Shown here: positions 1 to 8,757 of the stretch, piece after piece
How the letters are laid out: every line of letters starts with the position of its first letter
How positions within the stretch are numbered: the stretch's first letter is position 1
NCBI GenBank assembly: GCA_963743595.1
Contig: CAVURW010000267.1
Location: 1-39,834, forward strand
Length of the DNA: 39,834 nt
Direction of reading: 5' to 3'
Origin: CAVURW01 sp963743595
GTDB lineage: Bacteria > Verrucomicrobiota > Verrucomicrobiia > Methylacidiphilales > UBA1321
The notes under the pieces: generated by a model
The model's database searches: none
What the model was told of the DNA's origin: nothing
What the model saw: the letters and a program-made list of their open reading frames with translations, nothing else
Translations under genes and position numbers: made by a program

Positions 1-384
1 TATTTTTCTGTGCAGCACCACTGACTCAGTTCCACTCTGCTTACTTTCGGATTGAAGGATCAAGTAGATGGGCAAAACAATGACCCCGACAACGATGCAG
101 GAGACCACCGCTAGCGAGATGCTGTTTCGAATGATTTTAGCGATTTCGTTCCGATCTTCTCTGCCGTAAGCCTGCGAAATGAGCAGCATGGAGGACCAAC
201 TCAGACCCGCATCCGCAAACATGAGCAAACCTGCAAAGGAGAGCGCGGTCAAAAGCAGCCCGTATCTTTCCTGACCCAGCCATTGAAGATAAAGTGGTAC
301 AGCCACCAGCGAAAGCACCGAGCCTATGACGCTGAATAGCTGGACGAAGACGGTGCCTTTAGCGGCTTTTGCAATTCGGCTCAT
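1..384 (-). CDS. Polysaccharide flippase (Wzx/PST family), N-terminal part
   Basis: Reading the minus strand from an ATG at 384 gives 128 codons open to the window edge. The N-terminus is basic (MSRIAKAAKGT) and is followed by a hydrophobic stretch (VFVQLFSVIGSVLSLVAVPLYL) and the motif QWLGQERYGLL. A second helix runs LLTALSFAGLLMFADAGL and a third starts at ISLAVVSCIVVGVIVLPIYL. The N-terminal helix followed by W-L-G-x-E-x-Y-G-L-L is typical of polysaccharide biosynthesis (RfbX/Wzx, MATE-like) membrane proteins, which flip lipid-linked sugar units across the inner membrane. The gene starts 8 bases after the FkbM methyltransferase stop, so it belongs to the same operon. The rest (usually 400 or more residues) lies outside the window. 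The exact substrate cannot be told. Confidence 0.72.
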   Translation of the reverse strand, partial: MSRIAKAAKGTVFVQLFSVIGSVLSLVAVPLYLQWLGQERYGLLLTALSFAGLLMFADAGLSWSSMLLISQAYGREDRNEIAKIIRNSISLAVVSCIVVGVIVLPIYLILQSESKQSGTESVVLHRKI

Positions 385-392
385 TCCAAGAC

Positions 393-1214
393 CTAACAAA
401 AGGGATATTCCTTCAGCTCCAAAGGCGCTGTCAGGTGCGAAACCGAATACCCGCAATCCGCTAAAAGTCCAAGGAATTCCTGCGACGCCACATGCGCATC
501 TGCAAAGGCAAACGGATGAAATCCGATGATTAACTTGGGCCGATGGAGTTTCAATGTTTTGAGAGCTCCTTTCAGCACCACGATTTCGGCCCCCTCCGTA
601 TCGATCTTGATCACGTTCGGCACGAGCTGCATCTCATCACACAAGCCATCGATTGAAACTGTTGGCACCGTCGAAATGACCGACTCCGCCTCGCCGGATG
701 AAGTGGGCTTGCAATCCAAATTGATGGTGTGCCCACTGCCGACTTCGTTCACTCCACCGAAGACCCGAAACGAAATGGAGCCCTTGTGCTGGTCGGTGCA
801 GGCGGCCTCGACAACTCGGACGCGTCCGCTCATTCGATTGGCGTCCAGATGCCTGCGCAAGAGCTTGAGATTTCCCAGAGCAGGCTCGATAGCAATGACC
901 TGACCCGCCGGTCCGACCAGTTCCGCAAGCTCCAGCGTCAACTGACCGACGTTAGCTCCAACATCGAAGACGGTATTGCCCGGCTTAATTTGAGTTCTGA
1001 ACCACTGAACTGTGCTCAGCTCGTAATACTCAGCAGCCAATGCGACATCGGGATGGAGTAACCAAGTCCTCCCATTCTGTTTCGCTCGTGCTAGCCTGTC
1101 ATTGGAATAAAAGAAATAATAAAGAGGTCGAAATACTTTTCTTGCCAGGCGTCTGACACCAAATAAATCGACAACACCCTGAAGATGTCGATGCAAATAA
1201 ATGAGTACATCCAC
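393..1214 (-). CDS. FkbM family SAM-dependent methyltransferase
   Basis: 273 residues with a GTG start. The SAM-binding motif I is clear (TVFDVGANVGQLTLELAEL, about residues 80-98), followed by an acidic loop (VIAIEPALGNLKLLRRHL). The C-terminal FkbM signature is IKIDTEGAEIVVLKGALKTL followed by RPKLIIGFHPFAF. FkbM enzymes make O-methyl groups, often on sugars of exported polysaccharides or glycans. The gene lies 6 bases downstream of another methyltransferase and 8 bases upstream of a flippase gene, which supports a role in modifying a surface polysaccharide. The acceptor is unknown. Confidence 0.88.
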   Translation of the reverse strand: MDVLIYLHRHLQGVVDLFGVRRLARKVFRPLYYFFYSNDRLARAKQNGRTWLLHPDVALAAEYYELSTVQWFRTQIKPGNTVFDVGANVGQLTLELAELVGPAGQVIAIEPALGNLKLLRRHLDANRMSGRVRVVEAACTDQHKGSISFRVFGGVNEVGSGHTINLDCKPTSSGEAESVISTVPTVSIDGLCDEMQLVPNVIKIDTEGAEIVVLKGALKTLKLHRPKLIIGFHPFAFADAHVASQEFLGLLADCGYSVSHLTAPLELKEYPFC

Positions 1215-1220
1215 AAAGTC

Positions 1221-2135
1221 TTATTTCTTATATTCGAATAGATTTACGGGTTTGTATACGGCATGATTCGAAAGAGCAGAGAGTTTAAGGCTTCGGTTGG
1301 TATTCCTTATCACTGAGTACCTCCAATAAGTAGCAGGGCAATAGTCGAGTAGGACACTCCGCAATTTCTGCTTTATTGTAGTCTTTTCGATGTTGTTAGG
1401 TTTGCTGTGCGGTCCTTGCTGTGCGCGCCAATATTCGGTGTAGTCAGATTGAGCAGGCGATTCAGCCACCTTACTTTCAGCAGTTTCTTTTCGAGCCCGC
1501 ACATAGACATGTACAGGTACAGCTCCCACTAAATTAACCCGCGATTTAACCAGACTAGGATCTTTCACTTCGTAGAACTGACTAAATGGGCGATCTTCCG
1601 CCACACAAATAGACTCAATAACAAAACCCCGTTTCGGTTCAAATAGCCGGAAAAAAAGCTCGGGACTGAATTGATAAAAACCGTGACCGCAACAATTGTT
1701 TGCCGGTAAATCAAGAATGAGGTGTCCGCCTTCTTTGACCATGTTCATTGCATTGAGGATTGCCGTGGGGAAATTGAAGACGTGCTCCATGGTGCCGCCG
1801 TCTACGACCGTATCAAACTGATTATGGAGCTTGGTGGGGATCGGTACGTTCAGATCATATATATGCGTTGCACCTTCATAATCAGAAAAATCCATTGCTG
1901 ACGTATTCTCAGCTCCTAAACGCGAGAAAAACCCTTCACAAAAGCGTTCATCACTCTTCGTTACCCTTTCAGGGAATAGGCGTCCGCCCTTGGCTTGATA
2001 GTCTCTAAGAATAACATCCAGGACCTTCGGCTCCAGAAACAGACCTAAGCGACCGAGAGTTAGTGTACTTTTGAATGAAACTCCCCTTTGAAGACCCGCC
2101 AATAAGAAGCGGGCGTTGTTCACATCGATCGCCAT
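1221..2135 (-). CDS. Class I SAM-dependent methyltransferase-like protein
   Basis: 304 residues. The central part reads FDTVVDGGTMEHVFNFPTAI and then MNMVKEGGHLILDLPANN, which resembles motifs II to IV of Methyltransf_11-like proteins (the D-G-x-x-E-H-V-x-x-P signature and the post-motif G-G-x-L-x-L-x-x-P). A classical glycine-rich motif I is not obvious in the N-terminal 80 residues, so SAM binding may be weak or altered. The last 70 residues are basic and polar. The gene sits 27 bases downstream of the GH5 gene and 6 bases upstream of the FkbM gene, in a presumed polysaccharide operon. A sugar or lipid-linked acceptor is inference. Confidence 0.65.
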   Translation of the reverse strand: MAIDVNNARFLLAGLQRGVSFKSTLTLGRLGLFLEPKVLDVILRDYQAKGGRLFPERVTKSDERFCEGFFSRLGAENTSAMDFSDYEGATHIYDLNVPIPTKLHNQFDTVVDGGTMEHVFNFPTAILNAMNMVKEGGHLILDLPANNCCGHGFYQFSPELFFRLFEPKRGFVIESICVAEDRPFSQFYEVKDPSLVKSRVNLVGAVPVHVYVRARKETAESKVAESPAQSDYTEYWRAQQGPHSKPNNIEKTTIKQKLRSVLLDYCPATYWRYSVIRNTNRSLKLSALSNHAVYKPVNLFEYKK

Positions 2136-2162
2136 CTGGTTTGTTTAGCGTGGTTGACCTAT

Positions 2163-3155
2163 CTACTTACCTAGCAACGCCGCCTCCAATGCTTCGCGCC
2201 ACTGATTCTTCTCAGGATCATACGCCCCAAAGCCGGAGCAAAATTCCCAGTACGTCCACCCAATTCCGTGCTTTTCAGCTGTTCTAGCAACGCAGTCCGT
2301 CCAGCGCGCGCGATCTTCCATTTTGCCTTTGGAATAGGCCCCGAACTCGCCTAGGTACATCGGCCGGTTCTGTGCCTTGCCCCAATCGGCCACAGTCGTC
2401 ATCGCCTTGTCCACCGTCGCACGCTCGGCATCAGTTCCCATCCAGCGATTTCCCATCCACGCACTGCTGCCCTCCACCCATTCCGCACCTTGATGGGTAA
2501 AGGTCATGGGATCGTAATAATGTACGGTGACCACAAGGGCCGCGTCGTTTTTCGGCAAAACCAGATCCTTGAGTTTCCTGATCGAATTCCAGTCGACCGG
2601 TCCCACGACCACAGGCCGGGTCTCGTTCCCCTTTCGAGCAGCTTCAAGCGCCTTTGCCGCGAGTGAGTTCCAATCTTCCGCTTTCATCCCGTTCGGCTCA
2701 TTCATCAGCTCGAACCAGACCTGATCCACCGGCTCAGCCGCGTAGTGCGCCGCGAGCTCCGACCAGATTCCCACAAATTGATCCTGAGCCGGATTACCCA
2801 CCTTCATCGCATCGTCGTCGTTGTGAAAATCGATAATCACCCGCAAACGATTCTTCTTCGCCTCAGACACCGCCCAATCGACTCGGGCTAAAAACTTGGG
2901 ATCAATCGTGTACGGCGCTTGTTTAGCCGCGTGGGCATTCCAGCGAACCGGCAGTCGCACCGTGTTGAATCCAGCCTTGGCAATTTCGTTAAAATAGCTG
3001 GATTGGAGGGTTACGCCCCACTCCCCTTCGTTTGGTGCCTCCAGAGCATTTCCAAGGTTAAAGCCTCGAATCGAAGAAACATCCGCGTTCAAATCGGCCT
3101 CTGCCGCAACGGTTCCCAATACTAACGCCACAGCGATGAGCGCAAGTCCCCTCAC
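2163..3155 (-). CDS. Secreted glycoside hydrolase family 5 (cellulase-like)
   Basis: 330 residues if started at the GTG at 3155, which overlaps the upstream TGA stop as GTGA (translational coupling). The frame is open further upstream, but those residues are out-of-frame readthrough of the neighbour and do not look like protein. The chosen start gives a signal peptide (VRGLALIAVALVLGTVAAEA). Mature motifs of GH5: IRGFNLGNALEAP near the N-terminus, FNTVRLPVRW, the acid/base region VWFELMNEPNG (Glu of NEP), the HYYDP stretch and the nucleophile region MYLGEFGAY. GH5 enzymes hydrolyse beta-linked glucans or mannans with retention. It is the only secreted enzyme in the operon and may trim or recycle the polysaccharide made by its neighbours; the substrate is not determined. 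Confidence 0.88.
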   Translation of the reverse strand: MRGLALIAVALVLGTVAAEADLNADVSSIRGFNLGNALEAPNEGEWGVTLQSSYFNEIAKAGFNTVRLPVRWNAHAAKQAPYTIDPKFLARVDWAVSEAKKNRLRVIIDFHNDDDAMKVGNPAQDQFVGIWSELAAHYAAEPVDQVWFELMNEPNGMKAEDWNSLAAKALEAARKGNETRPVVVGPVDWNSIRKLKDLVLPKNDAALVVTVHYYDPMTFTHQGAEWVEGSSAWMGNRWMGTDAERATVDKAMTTVADWGKAQNRPMYLGEFGAYSKGKMEDRARWTDCVARTAEKHGIGWTYWEFCSGFGAYDPEKNQWREALEAALLGK

Positions 3156-5302
3156 CGCGACATCTCCAGTGCGCCCGCGCCGCGGACAAAATTCACGGCC
3201 GACCCGATGTTCGTGATCGCCACTGTCGTATTGATGTGTGTTCCCAGGTACATGGTCGAGAAGATTGCCACGAGATTCGGCACCAAAGTGATTCGCGTGG
3301 TCGTGCTGAAATTGTCGCGAGCGGTCTGTGCAATGGCATACAGCCGCAGAATCTTTTCCAAGTCTGGCGTCAGGATGGAGGGGTAATTCGCCAGCGGATA
3401 CACTCGAGGCACCTGCACCACGGAAATGGCGCAGTCGGCCTCCCGCGCCGTTCGGGGATTTGCCACACAATCGCCCACGTACGCAATGCGATCCGAGAAA
3501 CTCTGGCGCTGTTCAATAAACGCAGCCTTCGCCTCGTCGCTGTAACCTCGTTGAACGAAATCGCACCCGAGTTCCACACCTACGCGATCAAGTTTATCGC
3601 CCAAGAAAATGACTTCCCGCACGCCGTAGTCTTTTAGCGCCTTTACGAATCGACCCTCATCCTGATTCGTACCGCCCTCTCGGCTGGAGAACCACGGAGC
3701 GCTATCATCCAGAATCAGGCAATCGACATCCAACAAGCACTCCACGCTGCTGGAAGCCGCGATGAGCAGGCCCTCTTCGACCGCACCCATCGCGCCTGCT
3801 AAATCCATCAAGTCGGTGGCCGATTCTGGTCCGCTGCAGAAATCGGGGCGAAGAGTCGCTTTCGCAACGAGAATCCCGTCGCGAGAGAGCGCCACCAAAC
3901 CGAGCAACATCACCGGCAGCACCGCTTTGGTGGCGTATTCGTGCCCTGGATTCGCCGTCTCCACGTGCCGACGTTGCCACTCGTTTTCGTACCAGGAAGC
4001 GATCGCTTGAGCCACCGTATCCGTGCGCCCGCGCCCGGACAACTGCACGCGGAGATTTCCCTCGAGCACTTCGGCCGATTGATAAATCCGCTCGCCGGTT
4101 CCCTTAACCATGGGTCCCTGCCCGCCGGTTAGCCAGTACTCCTCCACGGTCGCATTCCCGCTCAAAACGATGCCGTCGCCGGGGATGTAATCGCCCGCTT
4201 TAAGCAGAACCACATTTTCCGGCTGAAGATCGGCCAGGCGCGTTTGCACACTGGCTTCACCCATTTCAACCCAAACGCGACGAGGATAACGCCTGTAACG
4301 CGAGAGGAAGTCGCTCTCAAAATGCTCACGAAGCAGCAACGTCTGCTTCCGCCAAAACGAGAGGAACCAATACATCACTGCAGCGGCCAAAAAGCTGTAG
4401 CTGAGTAGCGTGAAGGCGCCGATCGTAAAATAGAGAAGGTGGAGGTTCGTGCGACCCCGTTTCAGATCGTCCCAAGCGGGATTAATGTGCACGCGGTTGA
4501 TCAACCAAACCAAGACGAGGTTAATTATGCCCAAGGGCGGGAAAAGGAGATCAGCAAACGGTGCGACCGCCAAATTGGCATTGATCAACTTATCGTGGTG
4601 GGCCGTGACCACGCGATGCACCGAACGGGGATGATGCCCCACGCGTTTACGACCTAAGAGCGGCCCTTCCTCGATCAACACTGGATCTGCTACATCAAGC
4701 AGTCCGACTTCGTCGACTTCCAGTCCCCGAACGCGAACTTCCACGTGATCGAAAAATATCCGGGGTGGCAACACCGAAACGCGAGGCAGAGCGCCAAGGG
4801 CGAAGCGAACCTCTTTCTTCAGTTCCGGCTTTTTATTAAAGATCGGGTGCTCGAGACGAAAGTGGCCGTTGCCCAGATTCGAAATTCTCCAAAACGTGAG
4901 CTCTGTGCCCAACCGCCAGATTTCAATCTCGCGTCGATCCATCGGTTCATCCAGCCAATGCTCGTGACAGAGCGTCTGGCGCGGCACTCGCGGTGCATTC
5001 ATGGCCCCGCCCAAGACGCCCACCATTTCAGCTAGATCTGCGATTTCCTCTCGCATTTCGACACGCACTTCCCCTTTTTCGAGTCGCAAGGCGATTCCCA
5101 TCACATCCGGCACGGAAAAGAGTCGGTCAACCAATTCACGCCGATGCGCAGGCTCACATGCCCAAGGCACCGTGCCTCCGGAAAGCCGCACGGAAAACCC
5201 ATCCCGTGAAGCACGAATTTTGAGCCGCGATTCACGCTCCTTCCGCACCGCTTCTTCTTTAGGCGCTGCCGACAACATCTTCACCCCATTTGTCGCGCTC
5301 AT
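3152..5302 (-). CDS. Degenerate P-type (P1B-like) ATPase, no nucleotide domain
   Basis: 716 residues. The overall order follows a P1B heavy-metal ATPase: an HMA-like fold (about 55-105), membrane segments near 255-270 and 286-317, an actuator-like domain (ENVVLLKAGDYIPGDGIVL, about 362-380), a CPC-like region (about 486-500), a phosphorylation-like region (DVDCLILDDSAPW, about 525-537), a HAD hinge (VGDCVANPRTAREADCAISV region, 609-628) and C-terminal hydrophobic segments. Every catalytic signature is altered. The actuator TGE is TGG (392-394). DKTGT reads DDSAP. GDGxND reads GDCVAN. CPC keeps one Cys. Only about 78 residues separate the phosphorylation-like site from the GDG-like hinge, so the ATP-binding N domain is missing. 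It is probably a pseudo-ATPase. It lies 6 bases after the CorA-like gene and overlaps the GH5 start. Confidence 0.8.
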   Translation of the reverse strand: MSATNGVKMLSAAPKEEAVRKERESRLKIRASRDGFSVRLSGGTVPWACEPAHRRELVDRLFSVPDVMGIALRLEKGEVRVEMREEIADLAEMVGVLGGAMNAPRVPRQTLCHEHWLDEPMDRREIEIWRLGTELTFWRISNLGNGHFRLEHPIFNKKPELKKEVRFALGALPRVSVLPPRIFFDHVEVRVRGLEVDEVGLLDVADPVLIEEGPLLGRKRVGHHPRSVHRVVTAHHDKLINANLAVAPFADLLFPPLGIINLVLVWLINRVHINPAWDDLKRGRTNLHLLYFTIGAFTLLSYSFLAAAVMYWFLSFWRKQTLLLREHFESDFLSRYRRYPRRVWVEMGEASVQTRLADLQPENVVLLKAGDYIPGDGIVLSGNATVEEYWLTGGQGPMVKGTGERIYQSAEVLEGNLRVQLSGRGRTDTVAQAIASWYENEWQRRHVETANPGHEYATKAVLPVMLLGLVALSRDGILVAKATLRPDFCSGPESATDLMDLAGAMGAVEEGLLIAASSSVECLLDVDCLILDDSAPWFSSREGGTNQDEGRFVKALKDYGVREVIFLGDKLDRVGVELGCDFVQRGYSDEAKAAFIEQRQSFSDRIAYVGDCVANPRTAREADCAISVVQVPRVYPLANYPSILTPDLEKILRLYAIAQTARDNFSTTTRITLVPNLVAIFSTMYLGTHINTTVAITNIGSAVNFVRGAGALEMSR

Positions 5303-5308
5303 GCTCGT

Positions 5309-6154
5309 TTAAATAAACGCTACCAACACCGCCGCAATACTCAGCATTTTCATGCTTTGGTTCTGCTCAATGTTGATCAAACCGACCGTGGAATCCAATA
5401 AAAATGCGACTTCTGCCGAAAGCTGCCCGGAATAATCTTTCAGGCTCTTCACGTCCTGTTTCAAGGTTTGCAAGCGATCCGCTAAATCGGGCTGAATAAT
5501 CGGTGCCGCGTTCTTCACGAAAAACGGGATTACTGTGGAAAAACTCACCAGACTCTCTCCCAAACTAGCGACCAGCGAGTTCCGCTTCCCCAAGCGCTGC
5601 ACAATCGCCTTTAGGTTCACCTTTTGTTTGCCTCGATGCGACCGCTGTTCCGCAAAAATTTGTACCGAGAGACTGTTCAAGTCTTGTTCGATAAGCCGAA
5701 GATTGCTCGCCACATGGCCGACCATCGCCTCCAGCAGCTCCGTAAGGGCACACACCGTCGTCCTGAATTTCCGCGGCTGTAGACGTTTCCGGGCATTATT
5801 GAAAATGCGAAATGCGTGATGATCTGAGTAACGAATCGTAACGAAGTGCTTCGAAGTGACCATGAACGTCACGGACGAATTGACCGGGATCGCCGAATCA
5901 AAATTCAGCACCCACGCCGACATGTAAACCACATCATCCTCGATAAAAAGACGGCTCGATTCCGAAATCTCCTCCATCTCTTCAGCGGAAGGGATGTTCA
6001 GGCCCAGGCATTTCTCCACGATCTTCTCTTCTTCAGGCGTGGGATGCATCAGGTCCACCCATAGGGAAGATTGCAGCGCATTCACCAGCTCATCCCCCTC
6101 CAAATTCTCGATCTTCTTGAGTGCGGTCTCTTTTAGGTGCAGCAGTTGAATCAC
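5309..6154 (-). CDS. CorA-like protein lacking the GMN pore and TM2
   Basis: 281 residues, GTG start. The sequence matches the CorA plan: an N-terminal cytoplasmic alpha/beta domain (VDLMHPTPEEEKIVEKCLGL, then VVYMSAWVLNF and HFVTIRYSDHHAF) and a long stalk helix ending LLDSTVGLINIEQNQSMKML. Family members continue through two membrane helices with a GMN motif between them. Here translation stops after about 14 hydrophobic residues (SIAAVLVAFI) at a TAA, and the next gene starts 6 bases later. There is no downstream remnant in another frame. Without TM2 and GMN it cannot form a normal Mg2+ channel. It may be a soluble or monotopic regulator, or a decaying gene. It leads an operon whose next gene is also a degenerate metal transporter. 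Confidence 0.75.
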   Translation of the reverse strand: MIQLLHLKETALKKIENLEGDELVNALQSSLWVDLMHPTPEEEKIVEKCLGLNIPSAEEMEEISESSRLFIEDDVVYMSAWVLNFDSAIPVNSSVTFMVTSKHFVTIRYSDHHAFRIFNNARKRLQPRKFRTTVCALTELLEAMVGHVASNLRLIEQDLNSLSVQIFAEQRSHRGKQKVNLKAIVQRLGKRNSLVASLGESLVSFSTVIPFFVKNAAPIIQPDLADRLQTLKQDVKSLKDYSGQLSAEVAFLLDSTVGLINIEQNQSMKMLSIAAVLVAFI

Positions 6155-6275
6155 AGCACTGTGTTGTAGGCCTCATCTGGAAGCAGGGTCAAGGCTTTTA
6201 GCGCCGAGGAGCGACCTATTGTCGGACGCAAGAGGATCTAATCCCATTTATGGGCACATTTCGCTGTTCGAACAG

Positions 6276-6737
6276 CTACCCGCCTGTCTTCATTCGGCGA
6301 ATCTCATCCGCCACCGCTCGATCCAATCCCCTCACCCCGCTTCCCTCCAACAACTCATCCACCGCTTCCAGTTCTTGAATTAAATCCTGCACCTCAGCCC
6401 GGCTCAATGTGCCTCCGGCCGCTTTACAAAAATGGGTGCGACACCCGAACGGACGCGCATCGTATGCACGACAGACCCCGTCAGACCTCAACAGTGGACA
6501 AGCCTCCGGCATCGCTGGTTTCGGCAAATCCTTCATCCCCTTCGCCTTAATTCCCAGGGCCAAGACAATCGCCTCGCCTCGTGTCAATTGCGGCACCTTC
6601 CCCGTCAAGCCAAACTGGCAACACTCCGTCCGTCGAATGCAATTTCGCTCAACAGGACGCCGCGCTAACTCGCGATAAACCTCGCGAACGCGCTCCACCA
6701 ACTCGTCTACTTTTGGCCGTCCACGTCCACTTTTCAT
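6276..6737 (-). CDS. YkgJ family cysteine-cluster protein
   Basis: 153 residues. Cysteines are arranged as in the YkgJ/Fe-S-oxidoreductase-like (CxxCxxxxCC) family: RNCIRRTECCQFG near residue 40, EACPLLRSDGVCRAYDARPFGCR around 80-100, then THFCKAAGG. These proteins are thought to bind zinc or an Fe-S cluster; their reaction is generally unknown. The C-terminal 40 residues are acidic and helical. It sits alone, directly downstream (minus strand) of tRNA-Thr and upstream of the CorA-like operon, with 121 bases between. Confidence 0.8.
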   Translation of the reverse strand: MKSGRGRPKVDELVERVREVYRELARRPVERNCIRRTECCQFGLTGKVPQLTRGEAIVLALGIKAKGMKDLPKPAMPEACPLLRSDGVCRAYDARPFGCRTHFCKAAGGTLSRAEVQDLIQELEAVDELLEGSGVRGLDRAVADEIRRMKTGG

Positions 6738-6745
6738 AATTTAAA

Positions 6746-6817
6746 AGCCGGTTATCGGGATTGAACCGATGACCATCCGATTACAAATCGGGCGCTCTAC
6801 CGCTGAGCTAAACCGGC
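6746..6817 (-). tRNA. tRNA-Thr(UGU)
   Basis: The minus strand folds as a tRNA. The acceptor stem pairs GCCGGTT (from 6817) with AACCGGC (ending 6747), with a T discriminator. The D arm contains GCTCAGCGGTAGAGC. The seven-base anticodon loop TTTGTAA gives anticodon TGT (threonine). The T arm contains GGTTCAATCC. CCA is not encoded. The outermost anticodon-stem pair looks mismatched, which is tolerable. It is transcribed in the same direction as the YkgJ gene that follows. Confidence 0.93.
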
Positions 6818-7278
6818 AGCTATTTGTCGGGTTAAACCGTCACCTGACGAGCCCGGTAGACTACACGCTTGTAAAAGTAAAGGGCAAGCAAATTAGGCGG
6901 AGCTTCGAGCCTGTCTTGTTCACAACGCTGACCCACTGAGGGAAACGTTGGAACACCCTAATTATTGATGATTTGCTGCATTAGCATCTATTTATTGCAT
7001 TTACGCTTAACTAATCCTTTCTTGCAAGTAGTAATCAGTGCCCAATATGTCCTTCTCACCTCAGCCAACCGGACAGGCGTGGTTGAAACCTTTTAAGCCG
7101 TACGCACAGCTTTGTTGACGTGCTGTACACCTTAGCGTTTACAGATCGTGACGAGTGCCTTACATTCACGTCCAATATACCGCTCTTAAATAGTCGTGAT
7201 CATTTGGTTTCGACAAGACGTAGGTACATAAAAACTCAGGTTGTAAGCACAGGCGCGTGATTGCGCGCGTTCAATCCC
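6818..7278. other. Intergenic region with no recognised gene
   Basis: About 460 bases between tRNA-Thr (minus strand) and the sugar transporter (plus strand). It is more AT-rich than the flanks and must hold the divergent promoters. I see no open frame with protein-like composition, no terminator hairpin and no riboswitch class that I can name. A TTGACG at about 7113 is a possible -35 box, but no convincing -10 follows it. Confidence 0.4.
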
Positions 7279-8757
7279 ATGCAAATACTAAAAAACAGTT
7301 CTCCCCGTGAAGCGTCCTCGCAATCCTACCGAGGCCCATTCGCCGCTATGTCGGTGCTCTTTTTTCTGTGGGGGTTCATGACGGTTTTTAATGACATTCT
7401 CATCCCACGTTTTAAGGAAGCGTTTGAGCTGAGTAATTTTGCGGCGATGCTCGTGCAGTCGGCCTTTTTTGGCGCCTATTTTATTGGTTCGCTGATCTAT
7501 TTTTTCATCTCAGCGACAACGGGTGATCCGATTGCTAGAATCGGGTACAAGAATGGTGTCGTCGTCGGCGCTTTAATTGCGGCTGCGGGTAGCGCCCTGT
7601 TCTGGCCCGCGGCGGAATTGGTCTCGTATCCGCTATTTTTGTGCGCGCTTTTCGTTGTCGGTCTCGGTTTTACCATGCTGCAAATTGCGGCAAATCCCTA
7701 CATCACCATTTTGGGCCCGGAAAAAACGGCTTCCAGCCGCTTAAACCTGGCTCAAGGATTTAACTCGATCGGGACAACTCTGGGACCATTGATTGGTGGT
7801 TATCTCATCTTTCAGTACTTTGTGCGACCGGGGGACCAGGGAGTAGTGTCGGTGAAAATGCCGTACATGGCGTTTTGCGCCGTATTCAGCTTACTGGCTG
7901 CTGTCTTTTATTTCATTCGACTGCCGAAGGTGGGTGAGGAAGGGAAGATCGAGTTCGGTGCGGGAGCTCTTAAACATCCGCATGTGGTTTTGGGAGTAAT
8001 CGCGATCTTCATGTATGTGGGGGGAGAAGTCTCCGTGGGCAGCACCATCATTAATTTTCTTGGTCAGCCGTCCATTGCGGGCTTGGCTAAGGCGGAGGCG
8101 AGCAAATACGTCTCAATTTACTGGGGCGGACTCTTGATCGGCCGCTTCATGGGTTCGGTGGTATTGAGCGAGATGAAGAGCGCCTCTAAACAGGTGTGGC
8201 TGCTGGTGATTCCAGTGCTAGCCTACTTCCTTCTCTGGATTGCTCAGAGCGCTCCCTTGGACGCGATTCACAGCGGTGATGCCACGCAAATCTTTGGATT
8301 ATGGAAAACTAGCTTTGTGGAAAACTGGCAAACCTTTCGGTACTATGCACCGCTCGTGTTTCTATGCTGGCTCCTGTTCCAATTTGGCGGGTCGAATGCG
8401 GGGCGCACACTGGGGCTATTTGCTTCCGCCGCTGTGGTTCTGCTTTCGATAACGATTTTTTCTCAAGGTATGTTGGCCATGTGGAGCGTGGTGGCCGTGG
8501 GTCTCTTCACTTCCATTGGCTGGTCGAACACCTTCTCGCTGGCAATTGAAGGTGTGGGCATCCACAAGAGCCAGGCTTCTTCACTGCTGGTGATGGCCAT
8601 TCTAGGCGGCGCACTGCTGCCTCCTTTGCAGGGTCGAGTTGCCGATGTCGCGGGGTACAGCGTGTCATTTATTGTGCCCTTGATCGCCTACGCGTACGTG
8701 GCGTTTTACGGATGGAAGGGGCACAGAATTGGTCGTCAGATCGAAGTGGAGAGCTAA
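7279..8757 (+). CDS. Sugar:H+ symporter, FucP-type MFS transporter
   Basis: About 492 residues from the ATG at 7279; a TTG at 7261 is an alternative start, and neither has a strong Shine-Dalgarno. Twelve or more hydrophobic segments start with FLWGFMTVFNDILIPRFK. That motif plus ANPYITILGP and the GFNSIGTTLGPLIGG stretch are hallmarks of the FucP/GluP (fucose, glucose/galactose) family. It would bring hexoses or deoxyhexoses in across the inner membrane with protons. The C-terminus has the family's IEGVGIHKSQASSLLVMAILGG helix. It is not in a sugar-catabolic operon, so the substrate cannot be assigned. It converges with the next gene, overlapping it by 4 bases. Confidence 0.88.
   Translation: MQILKNSSPREASSQSYRGPFAAMSVLFFLWGFMTVFNDILIPRFKEAFELSNFAAMLVQSAFFGAYFIGSLIYFFISATTGDPIARIGYKNGVVVGALIAAAGSALFWPAAELVSYPLFLCALFVVGLGFTMLQIAANPYITILGPEKTASSRLNLAQGFNSIGTTLGPLIGGYLIFQYFVRPGDQGVVSVKMPYMAFCAVFSLLAAVFYFIRLPKVGEEGKIEFGAGALKHPHVVLGVIAIFMYVGGEVSVGSTIINFLGQPSIAGLAKAEASKYVSIYWGGLLIGRFMGSVVLSEMKSASKQVWLLVIPVLAYFLLWIAQSAPLDAIHSGDATQIFGLWKTSFVENWQTFRYYAPLVFLCWLLFQFGGSNAGRTLGLFASAAVVLLSITIFSQGMLAMWSVVAVGLFTSIGWSNTFSLAIEGVGIHKSQASSLLVMAILGGALLPPLQGRVADVAGYSVSFIVPLIAYAYVAFYGWKGHRIGRQIEVES

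Noticed and set aside
6160..6275. CACAG/CTGTG dyad near the CorA-like start as an operator
   Set aside because: Only five-base arms with a 2-base loop; too short to support a call.
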